Shown: piece after piece, positions 44,033 to 55,358 of the stretch
Position numbering within the stretch: the first letter of the stretch is position 1
How the letters are laid out: each line of letters opens with the position of its first letter
NCBI GenBank assembly: GCA_035771175.1
Contig: CM069595.1
Span: 2,521,056 to 2,585,055 of the forward strand
Origin: Paratinospora sagittata
Taxonomy: Eukaryota > Streptophyta > Magnoliopsida > Ranunculales > Menispermaceae
DNA: 64,000 nt
Reading direction: 5' to 3'
Made by a program: the position numbers and the translations under genes
The notes under the pieces: generated by a model
Seen by the model: only the letters and a program-made list of their open reading frames with translations
What the model was told of the DNA's origin: nothing
The model's database searches: none

Positions 44033-45189
44033 GAGTAGAAATAGCAATGACTCGAAATTGATACGAAATAAATAGATTTTGGTTTTACATAAACATGTGC
44101 GAGTTAAAATATGTAAAATTCGATTAGACACCATTAAATTTTAGGTCAAAAGTAGGTAGACCTGTTAAACTCGAAATTGACCCGTTCAACACGATTATAT
44201 TTTGTGTTGAGACTTAAATTTTGTACCAAAATACTTATATAGTATTTTTTTTACCTTAACAAAATTTTGCTCTATTTTTTTTTAGCTCTATTTTAATAAA
44301 ATCTTTTTTTTGTTCAAATATGAGCTTATTTTAAATATATTATTTGGTAATTAGTCAAACCTCTTATTTTAGTTTTATTTTAAAGATAAAATATTTTTAA
44401 TTTTAAATCTCAACTTCATATTATAAAAATAAGTGAACTTAAAAATAATATTTATATATAACAATTATATTGACTATTAAATATTTAAAATCTCGATTTT
44501 ATAATTTTTTTATTATATTAATTTTGTAACTTTAAATGTATTTGATATATTTATAATTTTTTTTTAATATTTTATGTCATGTATTAAGACTCTAACTTTA
44601 TAATATTTTATTTGATATCTACTATATAGTTGTATAATTATAATTTTAAATTTTTGATTTATATATTAATTTAGAATTTATATATAATAAATAGGTTAGA
44701 ATATATTTGTTTAAGCTTTAAGACTTATAAACAAGTTAATTTGTTTAATCAATTTATTAAACGTGTCGAGTTTGAGTTTACATATAATGACACGTTATTT
44801 AAACGTGTCGTGTTTAAATTTATAATATACTTTATGATACACGATTACGATATCATCGATTATAACATGACAATACAAATTGTCACTTCTAATTAAGAGC
44901 AACAAAAGTTTATGGCCTATTGGAGTTAATAATTATTTATTTTTACATATTTATAAATTTTGTTAATGTTTGAGAAATTAATTTTTTTATGTACTTTTTT
45001 TTCAATGCTTAAGAGTTTTTATAGAACTTAAAAAAAAAAAAAAAGTTCGTATAAAGAATTCTAATTTTAATGGGTTTAAGTTTTGTGCCTTTACGTAATA
45101 CAATAAAACTAAAATGTTATACACTATCTAGGGAGGAATAGATAGGGTTGACGAGTCCAAAGTGATGAGAAAAAACAGAAGCTTTAGTA
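44033..45189 (+). other. AT-rich unique spacer upstream of the MADS gene at 45436
   Basis: No gene is seen. It contains the second 165-bp repeat (about 44210) and a patch with several AACGTGTCG(A/T)G(T)TT phrases around 44760-44815. That patch resembles a dispersed plant repeat with short inverted motifs. Confidence 0.45.
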
Positions 45190-45435
45190 TTTTTCTTTTT
45201 TAATCCGAAAGAGATGGAAGAAGAGAGTGAGCGAGAAACTGAGAGCGAGAAATAGAAAATACGATCTGAGCGAGAATAGAAACACAGCGATAAACAGAGT
45301 TAACGATCAGAGAGAGCGAGAAGAGAAACAGAGAGCGATCAACAGAGTTAACGATCAGAGAGAGCGAGAAACAGATCGTAGAGCGAGAAAGAGAAAGAGA
45401 TAGAAGAAGCAATAGAGATTATTGGAAGGAAGAAG
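45190..45435 (+). promoter_or_regulatory. Purine-rich leader of the MADS gene at 45436, with internal tandem repeat
   Basis: This GAGCGAGAAA-rich stretch carries two copies of a phrase containing ACAGAGTTAACGATCAGAG (about 45294 and 45341, period about 47 bp). It corresponds to the GA-rich leaders before the other MADS copies and is probably 5' UTR. Confidence 0.45.
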
Positions 45436-46473
45436 ATGGTGCGTGGAAGAAAATCAGTAGGAAATAATAATAATAAGGACATGGAAAATAGTACTACTGA
45501 AAACAAGATTCGGAAAGTGACGACGAAGAAGAATACGTCTGGACCGAGGAAAGAAGGGTTGAAGAAGAAGTTAAATGAACTTACAACCTTATGCGGCATC
45601 CAAGCTTTCATGATTTGTCTTGAATCTTCATCATCACCATCTGATGCTAACGGCACTGATGATCAGGTGGTGGTCTTGGATGTGTGGCCTGAGGAACGCA
45701 AGGAACATCATCCTATCATACAAAGGTACGTGCAGATGAGGAAGGAAGACAGAGAGAAACATAGTTCTATTTCTAATATCATCATGGAACAACAACAAAA
45801 TAATAATAATAACAAGAAAATAGTAGTTGAAAAAAATGTCAGAGATGATGATGAGTTTGATGGGTTAGGAGTAGAAGAGTTGAGAGACCTGAAGAGGGTT
45901 TTGGAGAATAAGTTGGAAGAAGTGAGAAAGAGGGCTAATGTTTTGAAAGTTGCAGAAACATTAGTACCGACCCCGGAAATAGTAGTATTAAAAGAAGATC
46001 ATCAACAACAAGTAGTATTATCGGGGAATGGTACTGGCGGTGGTGAACGTGGTGGAATGGTATCATGTGGATGGAGGTCATCAACGTGGAACTCATCATC
46101 TGCTGGTACTACTGGATTTGGAACATTAGAGGATGTTGTTTTCATGACAACAGAAAATGTAGGGCTTAATCAGAAACAAGATGCTTATAATTGCTCAACT
46201 GTTGCTCGTGGTAGTTGCGGTGGATGTTATTTTTCTGACGATCATCATCATCTAATGTTCGATCCCATGATGGGTTGTGATTATATGGATCATCATCTTC
46301 GTCATTATGACCAACTTCAAGAAGTACGGCAACCATATGATGCTATATTGCCATCATCGTCATCAACTCCGTTGCTGCTTCCTCCTCCCTATGAAGATGT
46401 GCAGCCTTTGTCTCAGCATTTTTTGGATTTCAACCACCTCACTACAAACAATATTGGGAATTTCTTCTTCTGA
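45436..46473 (+). CDS. AGL80-like type I (M-gamma) MADS-box protein, 345 aa
   Basis: An intact single exon. Residues 22-62 form the MADS region (SGPRKEGLKKKLNELTTLC) and DVWPEERKEH starts at 82. A Q/N stretch lies at 118-126, and the coiled-coil segment at about 135-172 (EFDGLGVEELRDLKRVLE). The His/Asp/Ser-rich tail ends NIGNFFF. It differs from the genes at 5357 and 27968 at many sites, so it belongs to an older duplication. Its upstream sequence is unique, so its regulation may differ. Nuclear DNA binding is inferred from the family. Confidence 0.86.
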   Translation: MVRGRKSVGNNNNKDMENSTTENKIRKVTTKKNTSGPRKEGLKKKLNELTTLCGIQAFMICLESSSSPSDANGTDDQVVVLDVWPEERKEHHPIIQRYVQMRKEDREKHSSISNIIMEQQQNNNNNKKIVVEKNVRDDDEFDGLGVEELRDLKRVLENKLEEVRKRANVLKVAETLVPTPEIVVLKEDHQQQVVLSGNGTGGGERGGMVSCGWRSSTWNSSSAGTTGFGTLEDVVFMTTENVGLNQKQDAYNCSTVARGSCGGCYFSDDHHHLMFDPMMGCDYMDHHLRHYDQLQEVRQPYDAILPSSSSTPLLLPPPYEDVQPLSQHFLDFNHLTTNNIGNFFF

Positions 46474-47274
46474 CCATGAAGTCTTCGCGCATATTCATCT
46501 ACTTGGCAACATACTAAATAATGATCTCTAACTTTTCATTGATTAATTAATCACTATTGTTGTCAATTTACAAGAACTTGTAACTTTCTTTTCCTTTAAT
46601 TTTTTTTGTGGGGGAAATTAATTGATTAATGATGCTACTTTTAATTAGCATGTATTGTAGGGTTTAACCCCTGTTTTGTAAAGTACATATATACATGTAT
46701 CAAATGCGGATATCCAAGGCCGGCCCTGGGGCAGGGCCCACAAGGTGACAACCCTGCCCCCAAATATTTATTTATGAATTTGCAAGTGCCCATAACTTAA
46801 TTTCTTTTATTTTTTTTCTGAATTTATTTATGAATTCCATGGAATGGCATGTCTTATTTATTTATTTTTCCTAAAAATTTCCATATTAAGGATTAGGTCT
46901 CCTTTGGAATTTAGGTATAATTCCAGTAGGAGATGGTTTAACCATGCCCAATTTGGAAATCTTAGCCTAAATGACTTGATGACCCTGAACAGCATTAATT
47001 GCATTTTAATGTACCATCATCAATGTTCAGTCCTCTTCCTCAATGACCCTCTAGAAATTTTCTTATTACAATTTTTTTTATTAGCCCAAATCTGGCCATG
47101 AAGAGGGCAGTTTTTGAATATGTATAGTGAAGTTTCTGTTAGTTTACTGATTCATTCCATTTCCTACTGCTTTTGAATTATCAGAAGCCAAAGGCTCATT
47201 TAACTTTTGTAGCTATATTTTGTACAGTAAAAGATGATGGATGGCATGTTGTCTTACCAAAATTTATTTTGTAG
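46474..47274 (+). other. MADS 3' flank (third copy)
   Basis: Parallel to 6404-7267, with the GGCCGGCC phrase at about 46718. No gene lies in it. Confidence 0.45.
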
Positions 47275-47398
47275 AGTTGGAGTGAAATTCCCGACTGTGG
47301 AAGTGCGGTATAAGAATCTCTGTGTGGAGGCAGAATGCGAGGTTGTCCATTGCAAGCCCCTCCCCACTTTATGGAACTCATTGAAAGGCATGCTTTCT

Positions 47399-48590
47399 GT
47401 AAGTAAATCCACTATTTATAGTAGATTTCAAGCTACTGGTTAAAGTTGATTCTGTAGTTCATTTATATACTCATGCAAGTTGTTGTATTAAATGGTCTTA
47501 TGAGTTCCTGTCATGTTAATTTAGATCACACAAATCCATGATATCTGATCTAAATATCATAAGGTAGCCAGGATAGAAGTTGCTTCTTTTTGATAAAAGC
47601 GATTAGGTGAGAAGTGGAATCTATGATCTAATAGCTTGCTTTTTCATGCATCAGACCAACTTCAATGATTTGCAACTTTGCTTATTAGTGTGTCTCTGTA
47701 TTTTATAGAGATTTCTTGAATATGATTTATTTTCCTTTTCCTTGACAATAATTGAGCATTTTGGTGTTGGACAGGTATGCACCAAGTTGCTAGGCGCAAA
47801 GTCTCAAAGAACTAACATAAATATCATTAAGGATGTAAATGGCACCAAGTTGCTAGGTGCAAAGTCTCAAAGTCTCCATTGATTCAGACTAATTTAGCTA
47901 CTACTAACTCATAGGTATAGTGATTGAGGAATCTAATTTGAATCATTATAGGTTTAGGGTGTAGCAATTTCATCACCCTAAACCCTAATTATATACAATA
48001 AATTAAAACTCAAAGGAAAGTGTCCCGAGTCTGTTGTGAGATCAAGAGTCAAATCTTGAGAGTTAAAAAAATTAAGAGGAAATATGATGAGGGTTAGCTT
48101 TGAGAACCATTAATGAGGCCAAAAATGATTACAGACATTTTGATCAGATTTGATCACAGACAAAAGCAGGTAACCGTATTGTAAACTAAGAGCAGCAATT
48201 TAGGGCTGTGAGAAGATTAGATTACAATGATGATAACAAACAATGGAAGAAGAAGAAGAAAAGAGAAATGAGGCCTTAGGGTTATAGTTATTTGGAGGAA
48301 CAGTTGTGACAATAAGCATGTATTTTGAAGAAAAAAAGACTGAAAACAGGGCCTTAGCATTAGTTGGGAGAGTCTGTTCAGTATGTTAAAAGTCACAGAG
48401 GAGAAAGAACTAATATGAATGGAAATCTTTTCATTCTTCATTCTGTGATCAATTCTTTGGTAATTTCTATTATGCTCTCAACAAGCATTGATCTATTTAT
48501 CATTGATCTAATACGTCAGATACATATACCAAAGTTTATTAGTTTTAATATGTACTCAAGATATTGATAGTTAATACATGTGTTTTCTCT
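47399..48590 (+). other. PDR intron 'a' (third copy)
   Basis: Non-coding, parallel to 34011-35200. It contains the hairpin at 47951-47984 and a local duplication of the phrase GCACCAAGTTGCTAGG(C/T)GCAAAG (about 47778 and 47840). The U2 promoter and 5' half are deleted at its right end. Confidence 0.5.
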
Positions 48591-48668
48591 CATTACAATA
48601 GCTTGCGATTGGGCTCTCAAGCGTCGCCAATGCGTTGCACTATTGCAAGGGCCTGGCGCACCCCTACC
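48591..48668 (+). pseudogene. U2 snRNA 3' fragment
   Basis: Only stems III and IV of a type-2 U2 remain, from CATTACAATAGCTTGCG to GGCCTGGCGCACCCC. The promoter, the 5' end and the branch-recognition site are missing. Confidence 0.85.
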
Positions 48669-49615
48669 AAACCTTATAAGAAAATATTTCTGTTTCCCTT
48701 GTTTCAAAGTAGAAAATTTAATTACTAATGAATTATTCTTTCCGATCATCCTTTTTTAAATTAGCATAATATTGCCTCAAAAAAGCAAAAAACAAAATTA
48801 GCATAATATTGTGAAAGATGTTAAGATAACTTTTTTTGAAAGAGATATGTGGCTCTGTTAGGGTAGGAAGATTCATCAGTTAACAGTACAAGAAACGCCA
48901 TTAATTCTCGTTTGCCCATGCTGAACAACTTGGAAAGCTTGTCAAGTGAACAACTTGGAAAGCTTGTCAAGTGAACAACTATGGTTTTAATACAATGGAA
49001 TAGTCGTAGTCTTGTTAGTCAGCCCTCTGTGCTTCTGTAGTCTTTCTAATGCTAATGCCTTCTTCCTTCATTCATTTTCTTAATTTTAGCCATTCAACAT
49101 ATCTGTAACTATAACATAGACAAGTAATTTTAACCTGTTATTTGAGAGAACAAAGGGGTACCCGCCACTGATCATGCAGCATCTAAAAGATAAGAAGAAG
49201 AAGGAGAGAGAAAAGGAAAGAAAGGAAAAAGAAGAATCAATTAAAAATAATTTCTATTCTATAGTCATTTAATGCTTATTCCAATGATTTGAAATTTTTC
49301 AAAATGTTTCACCATGTAGGATTGGATATAAAAGTAGTGCTGGCTGTGTATATTAGCAATTGAAACTTTGTAAAAATGGTGATGTTCCCTTGGAAATCTA
49401 TTATTGCCTGGCTGAGATTATTCATAAAGATTCTGAAGGGTGTATTTATCTATGATTGTAACTATTTGGTTCTCTTTTCTTTACTCATTAGTTAAAAACT
49501 TGTTTCCAAAGTAAAAGATTTTTTCAAATTGATTTATTATTATAGGAGAAAAAAAGATTTTCCGGTGATATGTAAACAATGGTTAACATACATATGCTTT
49601 TGTGGTTTTCTGCAG
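48669..49615 (+). other. PDR intron with A-rich insertion and short tandem duplication
   Basis: Non-coding, parallel to 37018-38639 but lacking the degenerate U2. The TAGCATAATATTG duplication is at 48762-48774 and 48799-48811. A segment containing CAACTTGGAAAGCTTGTCAA is tandemly doubled at about 48925-48980. Confidence 0.5.
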
Positions 49616-49886
49616 GTTGACTTTGTTGCTTGGTCCTCCAGGGTGTGGGAAAACAACTTTGCTACTTGCCCTTTCTGGAAAACTCAATCAAACTCTCATG
49701 GTTATCTATATTTCTGCTTTTGAGCTTCTCTCATGAAGAGCCTTTCTTAAAGAGTGTGATATTAAGGATAAGTTTGTATCTCATTACTAGAGGAATGGTT
49801 CACAAGAAAAGTATTCTGCATTTTGAAGTGAAAAAATGATCTGCTAATGTCTTTATCCCTTTTTTTTATGTGATAAGAGACAAGAA

Positions 49887-50004
49887 GGGGACCCTTGGTG
49901 CAACGGTAAGACTAAGAGTTGCTGCCGTGCGACCAAGCGGTCACAAATTCGAGTCATGGAAACAACCTTTTGCGAAGCAAGGTGAGGTTGTGTACAAGCC
50001 CTCC
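49887..50004 (+). mobile_element. Au-like SINE, 5' two thirds (copy in B4)
   Basis: It has the same head and the same truncation point as at 38896 (GGGGACCCTTGGTGCAACGG to GTGTACAAG). Confidence 0.72.
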
Positions 50005-51243
50005 TTTCTTCCCATGTTTGTTAACTAACATCTGCAAGTGAGAAGGCATAATGCATATTGAAGAATCTAAATAATTACCCTTTGATTAATTATTACAATG
50101 CTTGTGTAGGAACTAAGCCAAAGAAGTACAAATCAATAATTCAATGTAAAAAAAAAAGGATTCTTGAATGTATATCTTGCTGAGAAACCAATGGAAAGAA
50201 ACAGCCTGAGTCCTTGTAAAACAGACTTTCTGTAAACTCAACTTTGCAGAAAATTTGTCTCTGAATTGATCCTAGTAACATCAGTTATACATGCAGAAAC
50301 TTTGTTCAATAAATACTAAAGTGAAATCATTCAATTAATAGCAGATAATTTTTTTCATTTGCAATTTTGTCATCTTAACTCTTACACATATTTTTAACAG
50401 CGAGTTTCTGTTGATGGACTGGAAAGTACCCTTCAAACGGATTACATTTTAAAGGTTCTAACTCTTTAATAGAACTAATATTACTTCTTGATTGAATTTT
50501 ATGCTATTCATCTCTTTTAATGATTACCATGTTTATTATTTTTCAGATACTTGGACTTGATGTTTGTGCTGACACAATGGTTGGGGATGCCATGAGAAGA
50601 GGCATATCTGGTGGCCAAAAGAAAAGATTTGACTACAGGTGATGGGAATCAAAGTTGGAAGCTTTAGAATATTTAGGACTTGTCCCATTTGCTGCTTTTA
50701 GTTATGGCATTTGAAGAAAAGTTGTGGTTCCAGTTCTGTTAAAGATATCAATTTGAATGAGGACTATTCTACCAAGTACCGATCAAATGGGAATAAGGAA
50801 AAATACATGATTGCATTTTTCTGTGGTCAATTATTGCTATTATTATTTTTTTCTGTAGGGGAAATGATAGTGGGTCCAACTAAAGCTCTCTTCATGGACG
50901 AAATATCAAATGGCTTAGACAGTGCCACTACATTTCAGGTGGTTTCCTGTGTTCGACAGTTGGTGCACATTACTGAGGCTACAGCACTGATTTCACTTCT
51001 TCAGCCAGCACCTGAGACCTATAATCTTTTTGACGACGTAATCTTGATGGCTGAAGGGAAGGTAGTGTACCATGGTCCATGCAGTCATGCTCTTGACTTC
51101 TTCGAAGATTGTGGATTTAAATGTCCAGAAAGAAAAGGGGCCACAGACTTCCTTCAGGAGGTAACTATATCATGGGTTTACACATCACTTTTTGTCCTTA
51201 TTTTTTCTTACAGAGTACAATTGCCTTTTGAATTCTTTTCAGG

Positions 51244-52640
51244 TTAAGTTTTATTGAATAGGATAGAAAGGTTACCAATGCTTGGTTCTGCCATCGTAGG
51301 ATCAAGATTATGGACCTAATCTATGACATTTTCTCACGAAGTGGATTCTATCAAGATTCCAACTATGCATTTTGCGTTTATCTAGCATCAATTATTTGCT
51401 ACTGTGAATGGTATGGTGCTGGATACTTGGCATTATCTTAATTTAGATCATGGGAAATCCTTGTTTTTCCTTTTGTGTGCAGGCAGGCAAAAGAGCTAGT
51501 TAAGCAATTGTGTTCGCCCCCTCCAGGTTCAAAAGACTTGTGTTTTCCTACTCCTTTTCCACAGAATGGTTGGGAACAGTTCAAGGCATGTCTATGGAAA
51601 CAACACTTATCCTACTGGAGAAGTCCTGCTTACAACTTAACACGCACACTCTTCTTGGTCGGTTCATCTTTGCTGCTTGGAGTAGTGTTTTGGAAGAAAG
51701 GAAATAAAATGTAATTCCTCAGTGGCCATACATCGGATTTTAAGATCTGACATGAATTCAGGATGTATGAATTTCTTCAAGTGCTAACATGATCATCTGT
51801 TTCTGGTTTTGTAGAAACAACCAACAGGACATGTTCGATATGTTTGGATCAATGTTCACTGCTGTGATCTTCTTCGGCATAAACAACTGCTCATCAGTCG
51901 TACCATTTGTTGCAACTGAGCGCACTGTTTTATATCGTGAAAAATTTGCAGGAATGTACTCTTCTTGGGCCTATTCATTAGCACAGGTTAATTCCTCTTC
52001 TGAAAATCCATGGAGTTGACTTAGTTTGACTCAATTTTTTATTCTAAAATAAGCTTGTTTTAGTCCCTTGGGGAGCTGAATCTAACTATAGCTGTTTTTG
52101 ATAGACCTAACATTCTATTCAGTTTTGTTGTGCTATTATTGTTTTAGTATTTTCCACTAATCTGAAGTCGATTTCTTAGGTGACAATCGAGATTCCTTAC
52201 TCCTTTATCCTGGCAATTTTGTTTGTGATCATTATGTATCCAATGGTTGTTATTCATTTTAAGTCCTGGAAGAGCTACCAATATTGCTTAAATTGATTGA
52301 ACTAGGATTGTTCTGATCATGAAATGAGATGAAGTTTTAGTTGATGCTCTGATCTGGGTATGTTTATTGCAGCAAATTCCCAAGTGGTGGCTCTGGTTTT
52401 ATTACTTGTCCCCAGACTTCGTGGACTCTAAACGCGCTACTTACCTCGCAATATGGAGATGTTGAAAAGGAGATTTTGGTGTTTTGCAAAACAAAGACCA
52501 TTGGTTCATTTTTAAGAGATTATTTTGGGTTTCACCATGATCATTTAGGCTTTGTGGCCATTGTTCTTATTGCATATCCTATTGCCTTTGCTTTTCTTTT
52601 TGCATGTTGTATCGATAAACTGAACTTTCAGAGGAGATGA
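51244..52640 (+). pseudogene. PDR-type transporter 3' exons with internal deletion (copy A4)
   Basis: The exons are 51483-51710, 51815-51986, 52180-52249 (truncated) and 52373-52640. The third exon is cut after YPMV and joined in the bases TTG to the following intron, losing the donor and most of the exon. The last exon has a one-base insertion (CCCCAGACTTCG) that shifts the frame. It is fused upstream to copy B4 through an intron-to-intron joint. Confidence 0.85.
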
Positions 52641-52930
52641 TCAATGTTGTAAGTAATATTTATACCTGTGCAATATATGTGATCATTATTTTAATGAATA
52701 ATCAATGATTTTGATGGAAATGAAGGATTTAATGATGTTTTTCAAGTTAATTAATTAGCCTAGCTAGCTTGTAACGGGCGCTAGTGAAAATATGTAGAGT
52801 ATATATAGTTTATGATTGGATGAGTTGGAGCTGATCACGCATGTTCCATGAAGAATAGATTAAAATCGAAGGATTTTAAGGCAGATCAGAATCTCTCTTC
52901 AAATTACAATCGAAGTAGATCCAAAAGGAA
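52641..52930 (+). other. Transporter 3' flank (fourth copy), no MADS copy after it
   Basis: Equal to about 1565-1810 with a small insertion near 52840. The MADS leader is cut off at about 52920. Confidence 0.45.
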
Positions 52931-53810
52931 AATAACTTAAGAAAAAAATTGTACAGCTACTACCCCAATTAACCTGGCCAACCCGACCTTTTGGGTGGGG
53001 TTGGGTCTAGAAATTTGTAACCGGGTCTAATTTGAATTTGGTCAAGATTTTATAATCAATTCCAACTAATCCTAACCAACCCACCCGAACCAATAAAAAA
53101 TAATAGTTATTACTTTATTTATTATTTTCATTATAAACACTTACCATGATTGAATTAGCTAAAATTTTATGACGTAAATAATATAAAAAAAAATATTTTA
53201 ATAACTTTTATAGTATTCGCATTTGACTTACATATAATTTTATAAAATATTATTTAAAATTTATATATATTAAGTAGATTGTGTAATTTTATAATCAATA
53301 TATTAGTTAATTAACCCGACCAACCTGATTCAAACCAACCTGAACTCATTAGGTTGGGTTTAAGAGATCTATTGGGTTAAGTTGGGTTGTTATTTAGCCG
53401 AAACCCAACCCAACCCAACGCGTGAACACCCCTACCGATATTATTCAGGTTAGGTTAAGATTTGATAATTAAAATGAACTAATCCAAATTAATAAAAAAT
53501 AATAGTTATTACTTTGTTGATATTTTTTCCATAGACACTTTCTATGATTGAATTTGTCAAAATTTAAATGATGTAAAATAATATGAAAAGAAAATATTTA
53601 ATAATTATTATAATGCTTGCATTTGACTTAGAAAGGAATTGAGAATTCATAGATATAATAAGTGGATTATATAATTTTATAATGAATATAAATATTAGTA
53701 GACTAACTCGAAGTTATTGGGTTGAATTCAGTTAAATATTTTCGATCAAAACTTAATTAGGTTGAGTTGATATTTGGCCGAAGCTCGACCCAACCGAACT
53801 CGTAAACACC
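52931..53810. repeat. AACCCAACC / GGGTTGGGT-rich dispersed repeat
   Basis: It contains ACCCGACC and GGGTTGGGT phrases near the left end, and AACCCAACCCAACCCAACGC followed by GTGAACACCCCTA at about 53400-53435. A second related unit ends in ACTCGTAAACACCCCTCCTC near 53800. Ends of the form ACACCCCTA occur in hAT-type plant elements, so this may be a doubled MITE, but I cannot set its borders. The shorter A-block copies keep only the last part (for example 21416-21445). Confidence 0.45.
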
Positions 53811-54165
53811 CCTCCTCGAGTCCTTGCCATGCGCAGGAAAGCTTCATACACTAGACTCAATTTCAAGGTAGAAACATGCCAAAAAAAAAAAAAAATCTTC
53901 AAGGTAGAATAAATAATACATAGAAAGCTATATTTTCTTTTTTATTTTATTTTTGGACCAACATATGCTTTTGACTTCAAAATTTGCGTTGACCATCATT
54001 ATCGACTGTTTAAACACATTAGGAGGTCTAAAATGACCAATCCAATGCTCTCGACTCCGTTTTACTAACACACAACAACCAACTAAACCGAAGCACGTAG
54101 TCGTGTTACTAATCCACATTATAGCACGTCAAAATATAAAGTTTGTCCCAAAGGAAGCCAGAAGC
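53811..54165 (+). other. A-block flank fragment
   Basis: It matches 4245-4600, including the A-run and the CACGTAGTCGTG phrase. It contains a short minus-strand frame (about 53928-54119) that is conserved only because of DNA duplication. No protein motif is recognised. Confidence 0.45.
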
Positions 54166-54594
54166 ATATCGACACATTATTGAATATATTTGGCATCAAA
54201 GATCAGACTCCACTCACTGTAAAGGTGCATTATACAGAGTTTTTGGGCTGGATGACCCGGTCGTTTGTGTCAGATATCAAGGACAGGATATAGACAACTA
54301 CTAGATGCTAAATTGTTAATCATACATGGTTTATTTGAATCATATCGACACATTACTTGCTCAAGCCTCTTTACTTCTGAAATTCTGGACTAATGCTTTT
54401 CTCTAGTGTTGTCTTTCTAATAAACACAACTCCTACACCTATCTATCCTTCAATACAAATCTCTTATTGAGAAACTATTTCATTCTCAACTAGATTACCT
54501 AATGATGTTTAAAGTGTTTGGTTGTTCGTGTTTTTCTCACTTAAGGTCTTACAATTTCACAAATTCAGCTTTCAGTCACTCCCTCGCACTTTAA
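54166..54594 (+). mobile_element. Copia-type retrotransposon pol fragment, degenerate
   Basis: From about 54348 the translation shows a sequence of the LLAQASLLLKFW type. After frame breaks, FKVFGCSCF and LRSYNF follow (about 54508-54560), the typical end of the integrase core region of Ty1/copia elements. It has stops and no long terminal repeats nearby. The part 54166-54340 is of unknown origin and probably the same element. It lies between A-block and B-block sequence. Confidence 0.6.
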
Positions 54595-55283
54595 GAGGAA
54601 ATATGATGAGGGTTAGCTTTGAGAACCATTAATGAGGCCAAAAATGGTCACAGACATTTTGATAAGATTTGATCACAGACAAAAGCAGGTAACCGTATTG
54701 TAATCCAAGAGCAGAAATTTAGGGCTGTGAGAAGATTAGATTACAATGATAATAACAAACAATGGAAGAAGAAGACGAAAAGCGAAATGAGGCCTTAGGG
54801 TTATAGTTATTTGGAGGAACAGTTGTGACAATAAGCATGTATTTTGAAGAAAAAAAGACTGAAAACAGGGCCTTAGCATTAGTTGGGAGAGTCCGTTCAG
54901 TATGTTAAAAAGTCACAGAGGAGAAAGAACTAATTTGAATGGAAATCTTTTCATTCTTCATTCTGTGATCAATTCTTTGGTAATTTCTATTATGCTCTCA
55001 ACAAGCATTGATCTATGTATCATTGATCTAATACGTCAGATACATATACCAAAAGTTTATTAGTTTTAATATGTACTCAAGATATTGATAGTTAATACAT
55101 GTGTTTTCTCTCAACAATAATTATATTGTTTTTTTTTTTTCTTCTTAGTTTAATCCCATTGCTTATACACCCAAAAGAGTTTTAAGCAAAGCATAAGTTA
55201 GAGGAATTTGGAAGGTGCCTGTTAACCTAATTTTTGAAAATATGATGGCACTTCACCAGCGCCAGAGTTTTACTTTTTGTTTA
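54595..55283 (+). other. PDR intron 'a', right part (copy B5)
   Basis: It begins abruptly inside the intron (cf. 34665). Transporter exon 'a' and the hairpin are absent from this unit. No gene lies in it. Confidence 0.5.
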
Positions 55284-55358
55284 GTCCCACATCGAGACAC
55301 AAGGGAGTAGGTACAAATGAATGGAATATAAGAATTGATTTATTAAACTTATATTCTC
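55284..55358 (+). promoter_or_regulatory. U2 snRNA promoter (USE and TATA box)
   Basis: A perfect GTCCCACATCG is at 55284-55294, and TATAAG at 55327-55332 lies 32 bp before the RNA start. The geometry is the same as at 11458. Confidence 0.86.

Larger units (their letters stand above)
43325..44375. repeat. Pair of about 165-bp direct repeats flanking the X8 exon
   Basis: The segments at about 43325-43490 and 44210-44375 share TTAAATTTTGTACCAAAATA, then TTTTAGCTCTATTTTAATAA and TAATTAGTCAAACCTCTTAT in the same order and strand. The right copy lies after the X8 relic. Confidence 0.7.
47275..51243 (+). pseudogene. PDR-type transporter pseudogene, 5' exons (copy B4)
   Basis: The exons are 47275-47398 ([15 protein letters not shown], frame intact), 49616-49700 (P-loop GPPGCGKTT intact), 50401-50454, 50547-50638 (signature ISGGQKKR kept, then a one-base insertion shifts the frame) and 50859-51160 (Walker B region ALFMDEIS, with NLFDD for DLFDD). 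The exons between 47398 and 49616 that should encode the rest of the ABC-N region are not recognised. At 51243-51246 the intron acceptor CAGGTTA runs straight into the intron preceding the last transporter exons, so all of the first membrane domain and NBD2 are deleted. Confidence 0.87.

Noticed and set aside
44690..44880. Regulatory element suggested by repeated AACGTGTCG motifs
   Set aside because: The motifs occur in an AT-rich patch typical of dispersed repeats, and no gene start is close enough to support a regulatory claim.
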